Shown here: piece by piece, positions 1 to 11,665 of the stretch
Layout of the letters: every line of letters begins with the position of its first letter
Numbering within the stretch: the stretch's first letter is position 1
Assembly (NCBI GenBank): GCA_013397845.1
Contig: VZTG01008548.1
Location: 62,001-126,000, forward strand
Length of the DNA: 64,000 nucleotides
Direction of reading: 5' to 3'
Source of the DNA: Melanocharis versteri
Taxonomy: Eukaryota; Chordata; Aves; Passeriformes; Melanocharitidae
Made by a program: the position numbers and the translations under genes
Notes under the pieces: generated by a model
What the model was told of the DNA's origin: nothing
The model's database searches: none
The model's input: the letters and a program-made list of their open reading frames with translations, nothing else

Positions 1-840
1 GACATTTCTCATCCTGAGGATGAGAAACAAATGCACAGATCCTAGAGGTACTGACAACATGCAGAAGTCAGTTGCGATACAGTCCCTGCTCTTTCCTGGA
101 AACATCTGCATAATTAGCAGAAAACTATTGAAACAGCAAAGGGCCTGACTGTGCCTGCCTCACTGACATTTTGGGAAAACATGGAGGGAGGGAGTTTGCA
201 ATCCTGGTTTCTGAAGACAGAGGGAAGGACGAGAGAGACCTGCTGCCTCTTGATCCACTCATCTTCCCAGCCCCAGCGAGAGGATGGAGAGACAGGCAGG
301 CAGAAGGAAGGGAGGAGGACAAGCCACCAATGATACACCCCAGCTGACCACGTGGCTGCCACAACACAGGGGTCGCATCGATGGGTCTGGTAGAACTCAC
401 ACGACATCTATTTCCACATGTAGTAATTCCATGGGATTTGTCCACCACTTTGTATGATTATGTACCAGCCACTCTAAGTGCTACAGAGGCACACGTCAGG
501 GTGGGGAGGAAAGAGTCACAAGAGCCCTGAATAATCCTCATCCCATCCATTCTGGTACAAACATAGGTCAGCTTTACCAGGCTGATGTAGATTGAAAGAT
601 TTAAGCTGCACAGAAGCTTTGGTTTATTTAAAATTGATGAACAAATTCCATTACTGTTCAGTCAAATAACTGCTGTTAATGAAAGAATTTTTTTTTTTTA
701 GGAATAGAGCAGCTCAGTAAGATTTACTAAGGGAGCAAAAAATAAATTCTGCATTGAAAAAGCCCTCTGGGAGGAATACTAAGGTTTTGACTTGGAGTAA
801 GTCAAACAAAAAATGGGAAATATACAATACCAATCCTTAC
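1..840 (-). other. RAPGEF5 intron sequence (left edge)
   Basis: Sequence 3' of the RA-domain exon in transcript sense. I looked for the next RAPGEF5 exon (expected to begin Asn-Pro-Phe) and did not find it. The overlapping open frames at 114-448 exist on both strands and look like chance. There is a short T run near 688-700. Nothing else is recognised. Confidence 0.7.
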
Positions 841-938
841 CAAAGAATCGGTCAGATCTTTTCGGTATACAAACATACGACTGGATGACTCCAAAGATTT
901 TGAGATAGCCAAGTCATTTGGTTGTAGCTCACGTTTTT
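841..938 (-). CDS. RAPGEF5: RAPGEF5 exon: second part of the Ras-association domain
   Basis: This 98-nt exon starts in phase 1 (two bases complete a Glu codon) and ends on a whole codon. It encodes 32 further residues, including ELQPNDL, ISKSLE and VYRKDL, which are typical of the RAPGEF5 RA domain. The minus-strand acceptor is a good pyrimidine tract ending GTTTTTACAG, and the donor is TTTG|GTAAGG. The RA domain is a ubiquitin-like fold that binds active Ras-family GTPases; for this protein M-Ras binding is reported (family knowledge). The next exon should begin with Asn-Pro-Phe, but I do not see it in bases 1-840, so the rest of the RA domain and the catalytic domain lie beyond the left edge. 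Confidence 0.93.
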
Positions 939-3551
939 CTGTAAAAACAGCAAAAAACCCATAGGAGTTTCAGAACAGGAGTAAAAGCTGTATATGAGAA
1001 ATAAAGATACAATTGTATCCGTGAAGCCACATCAACCTCTTAGAAGGTAACTAAGCATCAAATTCAGCCTCTGTGGGGACCCATCATCTCCACCCTGTTC
1101 AGGCAAGATAAAGGCAAGATATCTCTGATGGACTAGAGCAAAAAAGCTTCCTGCTTCTGCTTTCAAGCTGCACTTCACATAGAACAGAAAGAAAGCCTGA
1201 AATCATCTAGTCTAGCCTCCTATGCCCTATAGAACATTTAATTTCAACCCAGTGTATCTAAAATAAATGTAGTGACATTTGTTAGAGCAGAGTGTCTCAG
1301 CCTCCAGAGGCTGAGCTGTTGTGTGTCACTGGAGACAAAAACAGGGGTGGAGATGAAATCAGTAGCCACAGCCATTCAACAGGAAAAGAAGTTAAAGGAT
1401 CCCAACACCACGAAATTCACCTCACAGAGCAGAGCTGAGTAGTCCTTTGTAACACAGCACTTATGGTAATTCTTCTAGACCTAGACTAATTATTTTAGGA
1501 AATATCTGAATAAAAGTGCAGGACACTGGCAGCAGAGAGAAAGGACTTTATTTTCCTCCACTGCAGAGTACTGGTTCAGCTCTGCGGAATCTTAAATGAA
1601 CTAGAGAAAGATGGGGGGAAGAATAAAGCAAAACCCCAAACACAGCTTTAAAACTGCCCTGCAAAAACTGTCACTTCCTGCGGGCTCCAAGTAATCTTCT
1701 GGAGATCTGATACATGGCAGACCCGAAACTACTCCAAGCACACTGACAGCTACCCTGGACTATGCATTGCCCATGAGGAACAGGACTAAGAGGAGTCTGA
1801 GAGCCAAACATAATTGCAGACAGTTTTCCCTTTTACCCATGCTCACTTATCCACTGGTACACAGATACATTATGCTGAACTATCATTATGTTTTTTCAAG
1901 GTAATTTTGAATAAAGAGCTTGCTTATCCAGTATTGGAGTACAATAAAAGCAAGTCCTCCAATGCTCATACTGCTGACCTCCAAGTGGATGAAAGACAAG
2001 AGTTCTAAGTCATACAAATAGCAAAAAAACAAAGCAGAAAGAAAAGCATAGCAGGTTGGTGTTTATTACTTGCAGTACAGGATACATAAGAAGACACCGA
2101 AATTTTTGTGTTTCCAATTAACTCAGGCAATGGAACTAAATAACATTTTAAGGGTTACGAAGGTCACTTACAAATGGCTTTCCTATTATACCTGCATTTT
2201 ATTTACTGTTTCTCATTAAACAACCAAGTGGCAACCACTTCTATTTTGTGGCTTTCCTGGGAGCCAATATGGTATGTTTCATTATTTATGAATGGTTGGT
2301 TTTCTTTAGCTAAGCAGGCAGTTAGAACCAGATTTATCACTATCAGAAGAAAACCTGCCCTGCTCTCTAACAGGCGAGAAGACCTGAAAAAACAACAGCA
2401 GCACAGTGATTCTGCAGCGCTGTGAAATGCTCTGGAGGTGAGTCTGGGCACACACAAGGGTAAACAAGGTATGCCTGAAAAGGATGTAGCCTGGATGGCC
2501 AGGACACTCACGTGTAATGCTCCCAATGGCTGCTCCATGCTCAGGATCTCAATAACCAGAGCAGGGCATCACCTCCCTGCCACCCACACCAGTGCACTCA
2601 AAAATACATTTATTTAATTGAGCTCAGCGTGGGGGAAAAAATGTGACCTTCCAGTTCTGAATCAAAGATATAAACAGAACAAGCCAGCACTTGTGTGTAT
2701 TTCATTTAACTAGACTGACAAAGAAGTAGCAATGAGTGCTGTAACTTTAAAGACGCATCCTTTGTCTTAGGGGGTCCACACCAACTAATGTTATCTGAGA
2801 ATATTGCCAAGATATTCTACACTCTTAGTCCTTTTCGTAGATACAGCTTCACGTTTCTATGCACCAAGTAAATTGCTTCCAAAAAACACCACAACGATCA
2901 AAACAATCTGACCAAGGCGCTTGAGACCTGCCAAACACCAAAGAAGACCTTGGGACTTTGGCTGGTCCCTATCACTCCATGATCACTCTAATCTTTTTAA
3001 AAAATAAAGATAAGCCCTTCTGTTTAATGACTACCACTAAAACAATAGGCAAAAGATGTCAGTTGTAAGGAAGACTGCTTACAAACGATGGCTGAGCTTG
3101 CTCTCAGTGTCTCAATTGTGCAAATACGTCTTCCTCTTTCTCCTCAAGAACATTTGTTACCCATGCCATAAATGAAGAAACAGCTATGCACATAGTATTT
3201 GCTATTCCCTTCTATATTTTTAAAGCAAACCATGCCTCATTGCCTTCAAAATTAATTTAAATTCCAAAGTAGGAGATTCATCTGTGGAAAAGAAATAAAA
3301 CCTTGCAATACTGCTGGAAACTGAGAGTTCTTTACACTCCCTTCCCAGCCAGGAGATGCTACATCCCACAGTACCCAAGAAAGAGCTGTTGCCATGGAAA
3401 CGAGTCTCTGGGAAGCAGCTCCTCATTGTTCCCCTGGTCATCCAGCTGTGGGCCCACAGAGGAACAGCTGTATCCTTGCATCAGAAAATGCCAGCCCTCC
3501 CTTACCTGATGCAATAAAAGGTAACTAATCAGATGAAGGGAAGTTATTTAC
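939..3551 (-). other. RAPGEF5 intron
   Basis: A 2.6-kb GT-AG intron between the two RA-domain exons. It holds one old CR1-like remnant (about 1,183-1,310). The remainder is AT-rich unique sequence with only chance reading frames. Confidence 0.85.
1183..1310 (-). repeat. CR1 LINE remnant (old, antisense)
   Basis: The plus strand reads GAAATCATCTAGTCTAGCC followed by CTCCTATGCCC and, further on, TTTCAACCCAGTG. This resembles the antisense of sauropsid CR1 3' regions (form AAATCATCTAGTCCAACCTCC...). It is heavily diverged, so family and limits are approximate. Confidence 0.55.
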
Positions 3552-3701
3552 CACCAGAGAATGAGACTGTCACCAGCGCCAACTCCTCCTCCGGGTACTG
3601 GATCTTTTCTGCCACGATCTTCAGTATCTCCTGAGCTGAAGTCGACACTTGAGCTTTCACACTGACGTAGGAGTGCTCCGTTATATACACACGGCAGAAA
3701 A
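3552..3701 (-). CDS. RAPGEF5: RAPGEF5 exon: start of the Ras-association domain
   Basis: This 150-nt exon carries two bases finishing an Ile codon, 49 full codons, and one base of the next codon. It encodes CRVYITEHSYVSVKA, AQEILKIVAEKIQY and LALVTVSFSG, the first beta strands and helix of the RA domain. The acceptor is CCTTTGTGCAG|TTTTC and the donor GGTG|GTAAAT. Another donor three bases upstream (CTG|GTGGTA) is possible, but only the chosen one gives the Glu found after SerGly in the family when joined to the next exon. The open frame continues upstream of the acceptor through intron sequence (to about 3,783), and that extension is not coding. Confidence 0.95.
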
Positions 3702-6680
3702 CTGCACAAAGGAGGAAAGACAGGCTCAGCTGTAGGCAGAGATACCTGAACAGAGCACGGAACAAACTTGCAGACCCCACCACAGCAATGCCTCAGCTGC
3801 CTGGCTGCTGCAGGAAGGGCAGTCACTGCACCCTGATACAGTGGACATGAAACTAAGCATAAACATCACCATTTTCCCCCTCCCCACCTCCTGTCCCTGG
3901 GAAATGAGAGAGGCAAGCAAATGGAAACATAGACTCCTACAGCAGTATCTATTTAAGACTGCCTACCCTGAGGATTTGTCACAGACAACCTCCTTCACTG
4001 CCTATCTTCTCTGCAAACTCAGCTGTCGCCATCTTTTCTCCCTTCATTTTAGGTTCAAATAAATCATTGTCCTTCCAGTATATTTCATATCTGCTGCAGA
4101 AATTATTTTGGACCTCCACTTCCACCTGGAACAGGAAGCTTTGCAAGAACAGTGCTCCCAGGTTTTCAACCACTCCTGATAGCTTATCTGTCTAGACATC
4201 TAAACCACTTGCACTGCCAGAGTATTTTAGCACCAGCAGAGACCGCCCAAACAGCCACACAATCAGTTCTGACAACTCATTTCCCAAATCACAAGCAGCA
4301 CATATAAATGGGACTGGTTTGGGGAAATTCCCTGGGCTCACTACTTCCACTGAGGTCCATGAGTTGGTTCTGCACTCTGGGAATGCTGTGGTCAGCTCAG
4401 CGATTACATTTTTCCGCTACAAAAAGGGATGTACGCTTTCTTGGCCTGCTAGAATTTTAGGTTTACATCTTTTGCCGAGTTTGCCCTAGCTAGTTCTTTG
4501 AAACACGGCTGCCACACTTAAAGCGGAAGAAACTGAGCTGCAGACTTGCATAAATATTTTGAAAATTACATCTGCTAATCAGAATCGTCACAGCTCTTGG
4601 TTTCACTCTCACTTCAGTGCTTAATTAAACTTTCCATTTCCTTCTACTCTAGCACTTCTTATTATAGACAGGCTGCTACCATGCCAATACAGGACAACCT
4701 TTCTTCTCCAGAAATATTGTATTTTTTTTTATTATCATTATTGACAGATGTATGTAGCAATGGCTCTTTGCTTGTCCTACAGATCTTCTTGGCTTCGGGG
4801 CACTTTCATTAGTGAAGACTATGCCAGAAACAGTTAAGAACTCTATCCTTAAGAACAGGGTTTTTTTTTCCTGTTGGAGTAAAGAAAAAATGGATATGAG
4901 AATGAAGGAGGAACTTAACATCGAGTATTGGGGAAAAAAGTAATTTGATTTTATAATCTCTTTCTAACCTGTCTCTGCTGACAGAGAGTGAGATGCTCAT
5001 TCTATGGCAGAATCTCTTATCAGAATGGATACACATCATTAAGATAGAGACATCCAACTGCACTTTAAATTACTAGGTAGAAAAATAAATTTTAAAATAT
5101 CTGACAGGAATATTTGGACTCCATATGCAGAGTGACACACCTTGCTTACAGTGAATTTGTTTGAAATGTCCTCTCTGTCATTTGCAAAGGGACGATGACA
5201 GCAATGTCAATTTATAAATGGGCTATTGATCTATCCTTTCTTTAACACTGAACTAAATCAACCCACAGGTCAGGTGCTCAAGCAGAACCACCACAGTGAT
5301 CCTCCCTCTCACACCTTTCCAATGTTTTATCTGTGGTATCTCTTGGGATGGACCATGCCATCTCTTCCAGGAGCCTGTGCTGCTCCTCTGTGAGAAGGAG
5401 GGAATGCCAGTGGGAGGAAGTGGGTGTGGGCTGCAAGCTGCCCTGGTAATGATTGCAGTAGAGGATAAAACACCTCTGGGCAAGTGGCATGGTGCAGCTT
5501 AGACAGACCCACCCTCCACAAGCACCATCAGCCAGACAGCACTCCAGCACACAGGGTTAGATGTCCACCCTCTGCATCTGTCTCTCCCTTCTCCAACTTC
5601 ACTCTGGCTATTTCATTCCTTCAATCCCATCATAGTCCACGGCTCCTGCTCTCAAGGAGTGAGACAAAAGCGATTTAACTCCATCAGGACTGGCCTTGCT
5701 GGGTCCTGTCCTGGTGATTGTCCCACCACAGTCACATGGTCTGTCCCCTCTCTTGCGCCAGTACACTCTCCTTTCCAGTCACCCACAAGCTGTGTCCAAC
5801 TTTGAAAGAAGAATGAGTGTGGGGGTTCTCATCCACAAACAACATTTTTAAAAGAAGCCTTGGTAACATAAACCTCAAAACTCCCTATATTTGAAGCACA
5901 AAAAGAGGATTATCTATCAGCAGCACATACTGTGCAAGTCTTTCGACTTGGCGGAGAACAAGCTCAGTTTTTATTCTGTCACAAATGAGCACTAAAAATA
6001 CACTGACTTCAAGTGAACTTCTGGAGTTTTGTTCCCAGTAAGAAATGCAGATACACTGTCAAAGAGCAAGGCTGCCAGGTAGGAGGTCCTTGTGCCGTTT
6101 CCTGCTCGTGTACACAGTGTTCTCCTCTCTGCCTCCTTCCTCGCACAGGCATTACAGGAGGGTGACAGCCTCACTGCCTTACGGTATTACCGGTGACGGA
6201 GGGAAATTGCCTTTTGAAATGGCTGACATTAAAGTGAAGTGGCACCTTGCACTCCACGCAGAGATGTTTTCGAGCAGAGAAGGAACTAAGGCACATTCCC
6301 GGAGTTAGCAGATCCTGGCCCATTTCGTGTGACAAGGTTATTCATTCACCTTTCACAACTAAGATATAGGTCAAGAGACCGAGAGCATGAACTGGAGCAG
6401 AAGTAATGCCTGGTGGACGGGCTGCCAGCACACCTGGGAGGCACACAGGACTGTGACAGGGGTGCTGGAGGAACTGGACAGGGCAAAAACCCATGGCACT
6501 GCTGGGCCCTGCAAACCAGGAGGAAGGAAGGTAAACTCACACAGCCAAGTATTTCTTCTTTCGTGTCCCTAAGGTCTTGTTCAAAAGCTGTATGTCAGTT
6601 AAAGAATGTTTACATTGAAGGCATTGAGAAATAATTTTGTAGTTTTTGAGCTTTTCCTCCACTCTTTCCTTTATACTCAC
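3702..6680 (-). other. RAPGEF5 intron
   Basis: A 3.0-kb GT-AG intron between the linker exon and the first RA exon. No exon, RNA gene or clear repeat was recognised. Open frames around 3,841-4,173, 4,597-5,063 and 5,253-5,678 occur on both strands and have no family resemblance. Confidence 0.85.
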
Positions 6681-6759
6681 TTTCTTCTGTTTCATTCAAG
6701 GTTCCTCTTTGCTGCAGCCAGTTCTCCTTTACACTGAACTGGTGGAAAAAGGTTTTATT
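6681..6759 (-). CDS. RAPGEF5: RAPGEF5 exon: linker between REM and RA domains
   Basis: This 79-nt exon has 26 codons plus one base. It starts on a codon boundary after the microexon's Lys and ends in phase 1, ready for the Ile codon of the next exon. It encodes FFHQFSVKENWLQQRGT followed by an acidic Glu-Thr-Glu-Glu tail. This linker connects REM and RA domains in RAPGEF5; the EPAC proteins have a weaker counterpart with a Gln-Gln-Phe motif. The acceptor is ACTCCCTCACAG|AATAAA and the donor GAAGAAA|GTGAGT, close to consensus. Confidence 0.95.
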
Positions 6760-7695
6760 CTGTGAGGGAGTGGAAAAGAAAGAAAGAAAAAAAAATAAGA
6801 CAACAGTGATTTTTTTGCATCCCTGCTGTTTACAAAGCAGTAATTCACAGAATACAGCATTCAACCCACATATCTGGCCAAAAGGTTTCTGTATAGGAAG
6901 TACACCCACCCTTTCTTGGAGCAGTAAACTGGGAGTTGCCTTACTGAATAATGGCCAAGGTGGGGATTTTGGAGGAAGCAGGACATGCCAAGGCTAAGCA
7001 GCCTGCACAATTCAAGGTCTTCTGTAGTCATGTTCAGAGCCCATTTCTTATACACTTATTCTACCATACATTTCCTATGTACCAATCAGCCTATTTAGCA
7101 ATTTCACTACAATCTCATGTTCTGCCTTCCACATTTCTGCAGTAACATTTTAAGCTTATTACACACTTCAGCTTCAGCCCAGTAAAACTGACGAGCACAG
7201 CAATTCACCTCTGAGCAGTTTGTACGCCAACTTTCTCTGGCTGCAACTTCTCCCTCCCGTTAGACAGATTCACGTTCCTCTCTTTTTGTCTGTCCCTGTC
7301 ACAACAAATCCGCCCTTTGTTCTGTTTACTTGACATCCATGTCAATGCCTGTGTTCAGCCTGGTTTGCCCGGCTTGCTACATCCCTCCAGCTCGGTGGGG
7401 ACATATTCCCAGGCCTCTCCTGAATTTTGACATCTCAAAGCATCTTGTTAAGATGCTAACACTGTCACAGCCACTGCAGGTTAGCTCACACTGCTGATAT
7501 CCAGGATGCCCTCAAAGGAAAAAAAAAGTTCCTCAAGCAGCATTGCAGGTCTAACCTCACTGATGTGTCCTGTCATGCTTTTGGTCAACAGTCACTTTCA
7601 GTTAAGAAGCCGAGAAAAGAGAGGGAAGTGGGCAGAGGGGAAAAAAGTGAGATGGTAAGTTATCTAGCAATCAGCAACAATCAGGTTGGCATTAC
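6760..7695 (-). other. RAPGEF5 intron
   Basis: A 0.9-kb GT-AG intron between the 31-nt microexon and the linker exon. There is an A-rich stretch just outside the acceptor (6,774-6,799). Nothing else is recognised. Confidence 0.85.
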
Positions 7696-7726
7696 CTTTC
7701 GATGAGGTGAATACTCATCTACAGTG
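7696..7726 (-). CDS. RAPGEF5: RAPGEF5 31-nt microexon
   Basis: A very short exon: one base completes the His codon begun in the preceding exon, and ten codons give TVDEYSPHRK. The acceptor is TTTTTGTTTCAG|CACTG and the donor CGAAAG|GTAATG. It joins in frame on both sides, giving HRRHTVDEYSPHRKNK across three exons, as expected for this family. Thirty-one nucleotides is within the usual microexon range, and it is easily missed by automated gene prediction. Skipping it would shift the frame, because 31 is not a multiple of three. Confidence 0.93.
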
Positions 7727-8486
7727 CTGAAACAAAAAGGAAAATCGCAATTATTCTTTCCAGCCAAAGCTTAGGAAAAGGAAGTTTTAGCTATAACAAA
7801 GTTTACAATGTCAGAAAGTTTTTAACACTAAATGGTCACTGCAGAAAAGCTGCAGAGGTTCTCCAGGAAAATCTAAAGGCACCTGGCTCAGCCAGAGAAC
7901 TTTCCTTTGACCTGCATAATCGATGTAGTGAAAAGCAACGCTGTCAGCCCATGAGCTGTTGGAGTAGGCAAACCCAGCAGTCAGAGTAACCCTCAAGGGC
8001 ACAGCTCCTTCCATTTCCCCAACAGCCAAACCATGGAAACAACCTCCATTTGTTGAAAAAAAAAATGCCAATTAAATATCTTTTATAGATGTCATAATTA
8101 TTAGTAAAATAATAACTCTGAGATGACTATTCTAAGGGATTTGCTTCTCAGTACTGCAGAGAGAATGAAGGTACCATCTGAAGTCACAGACTGCAACTTC
8201 TGAAAGTATTTTTGCCGCCTTCTCCACAAACTATTGCTCTGCTTGTAAGTAACCCCAAATGAAACAGATGGGAGTGAATGTTGAATCACAAACACTGCCC
8301 AACAAACAGCAGAGAAAATTCAATAACCTAGCTTTAGTTTAAAGAAGAGATGATTTGTAAAACTGAATATGCCACTCATCTGAATATGTATCACTCATCA
8401 CTTTCCTGTATTACAGAAAGATGGCAACAAAATAAATTACACTCTAAATAAAAGAAGATTTGATCACAAATATAATCAATACTTAC
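7727..8486 (-). other. RAPGEF5 intron
   Basis: A 0.76-kb GT-AG intron upstream of the microexon, starting CA|GTAAGT and ending TTTCAG. No further feature is seen. Confidence 0.88.
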
Positions 8487-8584
8487 TGACGGCGATGCAT
8501 CCCAAGTATCTTCTGAAATTCTTTCAGGTCCTTCTCAAGAACGGGATACTCATACACATCGTCTAACACATTTCTGTATATCGT
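8487..8584 (-). CDS. RAPGEF5: RAPGEF5 exon: C-terminal part of the REM domain
   Basis: This 98-nt exon begins on a codon boundary and ends in phase 2 (CA of a His codon). It encodes TIYRNVLDDVYEYPVLEKDL followed by KEFQKILGMHRR, which are helices of the RasGEF N-terminal (REM) domain and its exit. The acceptor is TTTTGTAG|ACGATA and the donor CGTCA|GTAAGT, a perfect U2-type donor. In RasGEFs the REM domain packs against the catalytic domain and stabilises it (family knowledge). Confidence 0.95.
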
Positions 8585-10426
8585 CTACAAAATAAAGCAG
8601 TATCTGCAAACATCTGACAACTCAAACATAAATCTAAGGCATCACATCAGTGGTCTAAGTCAATTCAGGCACTATCCCACTAAAACAAGTTTGATCATTA
8701 TATTTATGCAAAACCTGTAAGGAGTGAATGTTCCTATTTAAATTTCCAGAGTGGTCAATATTCAGCTTGCCTTTGGAGAAACACTCTAAGTACTGTGTAC
8801 CAAGTAAGAGGGCAAAATGCTTGTACTACTTTGTCTATAAACAGGAAAATTTCAAACACCACTTGTGGCTATTACATGAAATCTGGATTAGGTCAGAAGA
8901 ACATATTCTGAAGCACGACAACACACCACACCACCATCACTTATCCAAAATGCTAACAGGTTCATTAGATTAAGACTTTTAAAATGGCAAATATTCTACT
9001 TTACCTTTCCTCACATTTGCATGCATTTTAAAATGAGTTGATGTCTCCCTCAAACTCCCACAACTGTCCCTAGCTGTAAACTAATACATAAATAAACCCC
9101 ACTTCTAATTTTGGGGGAAGACATTGTCATGATTGAAATTCTAGGAAACATTTTCTCTACATTTTTTCTGAATCTGCATGTAGATCATTCTCTTTCCCTT
9201 CTAGGAAAACGAGGCTCATATGTATGAGCTGAGTCACCAGGTTGGCTTTAGCCCCCACATTCACAGAGTTCTGCATGAATGATTTTAGCCTATGACCCTG
9301 TATGCTGGTTTTGAACACGTAACTACAACCATCATTAAGATCATTGCTGTTTAATATTGCACACAAGCTTCCAGAAGAGGAATTGTGAGACAGTGCACAG
9401 TCACACACCTCCATGGCCAGAAAGCCCCGCATCCACACAGGTGCAACTCAGTGTGACACAACTGATGCCTGAAATGATGCCCCCTTTCCTGTACAGCAAT
9501 ACACATTTAGTATCAAACAGCAAAAATCCTAAGGTCTCTGCTTCCATATGCAGTGTGTCCTACCTAAAAAACAAAACAAAACCAAGAAAAAAAAAGGAAG
9601 CTCAAGACCTTCTCCACATTTCATTCAATGTCTCATGCCTTTGTCTTGAGCGAGTGACTGAAGAGATAAAAGACCCTTAAGAAGATCTCCAGTTGCAGAC
9701 AAAGAGTCTCGTCAGGAAAAGTGGAAGACACTGCAAAGTCACCTAAAATACTCTCATCCTTCAACCAGCAGGGAAAAAAAAAATACTGAAAAAAAATCAG
9801 TCACCACATTGACTTTAGGTTAGCAACAACAGCACTACTTGCAAATTTACAAGGAAATTTTAAGAGCTTTTGGAACTCATACAGAAACAGCAGAAGAACT
9901 CTGCTAACAAGTAAGGAACAAAATTTTATTTATCAATAATACATAAAGCTATGCTCTTCTCCATGCGGACCTGAAAACATTGTGGAATAGGGTTTCACTC
10001 CTCAGTCAAAGCAGCATCTCTTACAGACATCTCAAGACTCTCTATGTCCATGATCCTCTGGATACTGACTGCAGACTCTGTTCTGACAGACATGATTGGT
10101 GTGTCCAAGGAATCTCCACATCTTTGTAGCTTTATTTCTTACTTTCCTAACTTTGCCCATTTTCTAGAGACCATGGGAGTTCCTTAAGCTTCATATGTTA
10201 AAGTAATGCCTTTAATGTTGACTGTATTGACAATACAGGATTTCTGTTCAAACTGACTATATTTAAGGCATTTAAAGAAGACACATATAAATAATTTTAT
10301 ATTATAGATTTCATGGAGAAGATCTAAGTATGAAAAATATGTTTTGTAGATTTTACTGTTGGGGCTTTCCAGACACAGTACGTAATTAAACAGTGCTGAA
10401 AGGCATCACAGAAATTGTTTCAATAC
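8585..10426 (-). other. RAPGEF5 intron
   Basis: A 1.8-kb GT-AG intron between two REM exons, starting AAAG|GTATTG and ending TTTTGTAG. It is AT-rich, with no recognised repeat or gene; frames at 9,157-9,680 on both strands look like chance. Confidence 0.88.
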
Positions 10427-10571
10427 CTTTAAAAATTGTTTTAAATGCTCATCTTCATGTAACCAGTCTTTGTAGAGAGAAGTCCACTGAGACACCAAAT
10501 GCAAGACTTTTCTTTTCCTACAGGACACATCAGAGTCGTCTTCTTTGCCTTGGTGGTTCTTAGCACAATAG
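10427..10571 (-). CDS. RAPGEF5: RAPGEF5 exon: middle of the REM domain, entered from a U12 intron
   Basis: This 145-nt exon has one base completing a His codon and then 48 codons. It encodes YCAKNHQGKEDDSDV, a basic stretch CRKRK, and VLHLVSQWTSLYKDWLHEDE up to FLK, the central REM helices. The donor is TTAAAG|GTATTG. The 5' boundary is set by the end of a U12-type AT-AC intron (CTACTGCAC|CTATTG). An apparent AG acceptor 11 bases further in (GTGCTAAG|AACC) would drop the Tyr-Cys-Ala-Lys residues, and it cannot be joined in frame to any donor I see near the previous exon. Confidence 0.94.
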
Positions 10572-10589
10572 GTGCAGTAGGTTAAGGAA
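10572..10589 (-). other. U12 branch site and AC 3' splice site
   Basis: The minus strand reads TTCCTTAAC (10,589-10,581), the exact U12 branch-point consensus TTCCTT(A/G)A(C/T). It is followed by CTACTGCAC and the exon. The second branch adenosine is 10 nt upstream of the intron's last base, within the tight spacing typical of U12 introns. There is no long pyrimidine tract, as expected for this class. Confidence 0.92.
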
Positions 10590-11655
10590 CATATAATAAG
10601 GTCTCACAGAAACTTTAAAATTAACTGCTGGCAAAGACTTTGCAATAATCTCATTTGCTAATGAAAGGTTTTTTTCACAGCATTGCTCTGTTTCAAATGT
10701 TTTATCCTGTCTGGAGCTTTAGGAGTTCTGTAACTTTCAGGAACAAAATTCTCAGTAATAGGAAAATCAATTCATCTTCTGTGCCAACAGGATTTTTTTC
10801 CCTTACAGATTAGAGAGGTGAGTCTATAAAAGTAAAATCAATTCAAAAGGAATTATACAATGTTCAGTCATATCTTTTCTGCAGAACTGAGAATGAACGT
10901 TTGTCCTGCACACCAATGCCAACGTGAATGTCTGTGAGAAGGAGGGCAAAGCATCATTAACAATAACAAGAAACAGGCAAAGGAAGTCAATTTCTTTTTG
11001 CCTGCACAAATTACACTATCTGCAGAAGTAACAGTTAAAATTTTTGAAAAGTGAAGGATTATTTCCACCATTGTTCTCTATTCATAAGGCAGAAACATCA
11101 AATGACAGATGATACCCGTTTTGTACATGGTTCCTGTCCCTTTGGTTGTTTTATAAGGCAAAAAAATGCTGTTTTCACCACAAAAATTAAAGATGGGAAA
11201 AATGCCTAAAAAAAATAAGCAGGTTTATTTTACAGCTGTAAGTTTATTCAAACATTGATTCATAGCTCCGTAGCTTATGGAAGTCATCAGAAATACATGA
11301 AAATAATTCTTTTATCTCAGAATGAGTTAAGACGTATATCCTGTATTACATGATAAAAGGAGCAGAAAGACTGTAAAATTCTTTACTTTTTCTCCTTGTG
11401 TATTCTGTAATGTATTACGCACATGTGGGTATTCTATGAATTAACATAACCTGAGGAGCTTTTAACCCCAATTTAAATTCTACCTTGTCACAGTTATAAA
11501 GGTTTATTTATCTTTAAACAAAAACTGACACAAAATTGTATTGTTGCTATGAGTTAGGCATCTGTTCCAAAACCAGGCATGTAACTTTGATATAAGGCTC
11601 AACAATAGATACAACTACGAGTAAGTGTGTGACCCCCGTGAATACAACATTCAGT

Positions 11656-11665
11656 AAAAGGATAT
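11656..11665 (-). other. U12-type (AT-AC) 5' splice site
   Basis: The minus strand reads ATATCCTTTT immediately after the exon sequence CTGAGGCA. This matches the U12-dependent 5' splice-site consensus (A/G)TATCCTTT at all nine positions and is of the AT-starting subclass. With the branch site and AC end at the other side of the intron, it defines a minor-spliceosome intron of 1,094 nt. Confidence 0.93.

Larger units (their letters stand above)
10572..11665 (-). other. RAPGEF5: RAPGEF5 U12-type AT-AC intron
   Basis: This 1,094-nt intron lies inside the REM domain and interrupts a His codon after two bases (CA|C). It starts with ATATCCTTTT and ends with TACTGCAC. The body is AT-rich and shows no recognisable element. 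Removing it gives QALLR-His-Tyr-Cys-Ala-Lys, the expected family reading. Confidence 0.92.

Noticed and set aside
11599..11665. Extension of the LLDDFLLTYTVF exon through an open frame past QALLRQYPF
   Set aside because: The open frame is intronic. The U12 donor ATATCCTTTT starts exactly where family similarity ends, and the GT donors downstream do not fit the phase of the next exon.
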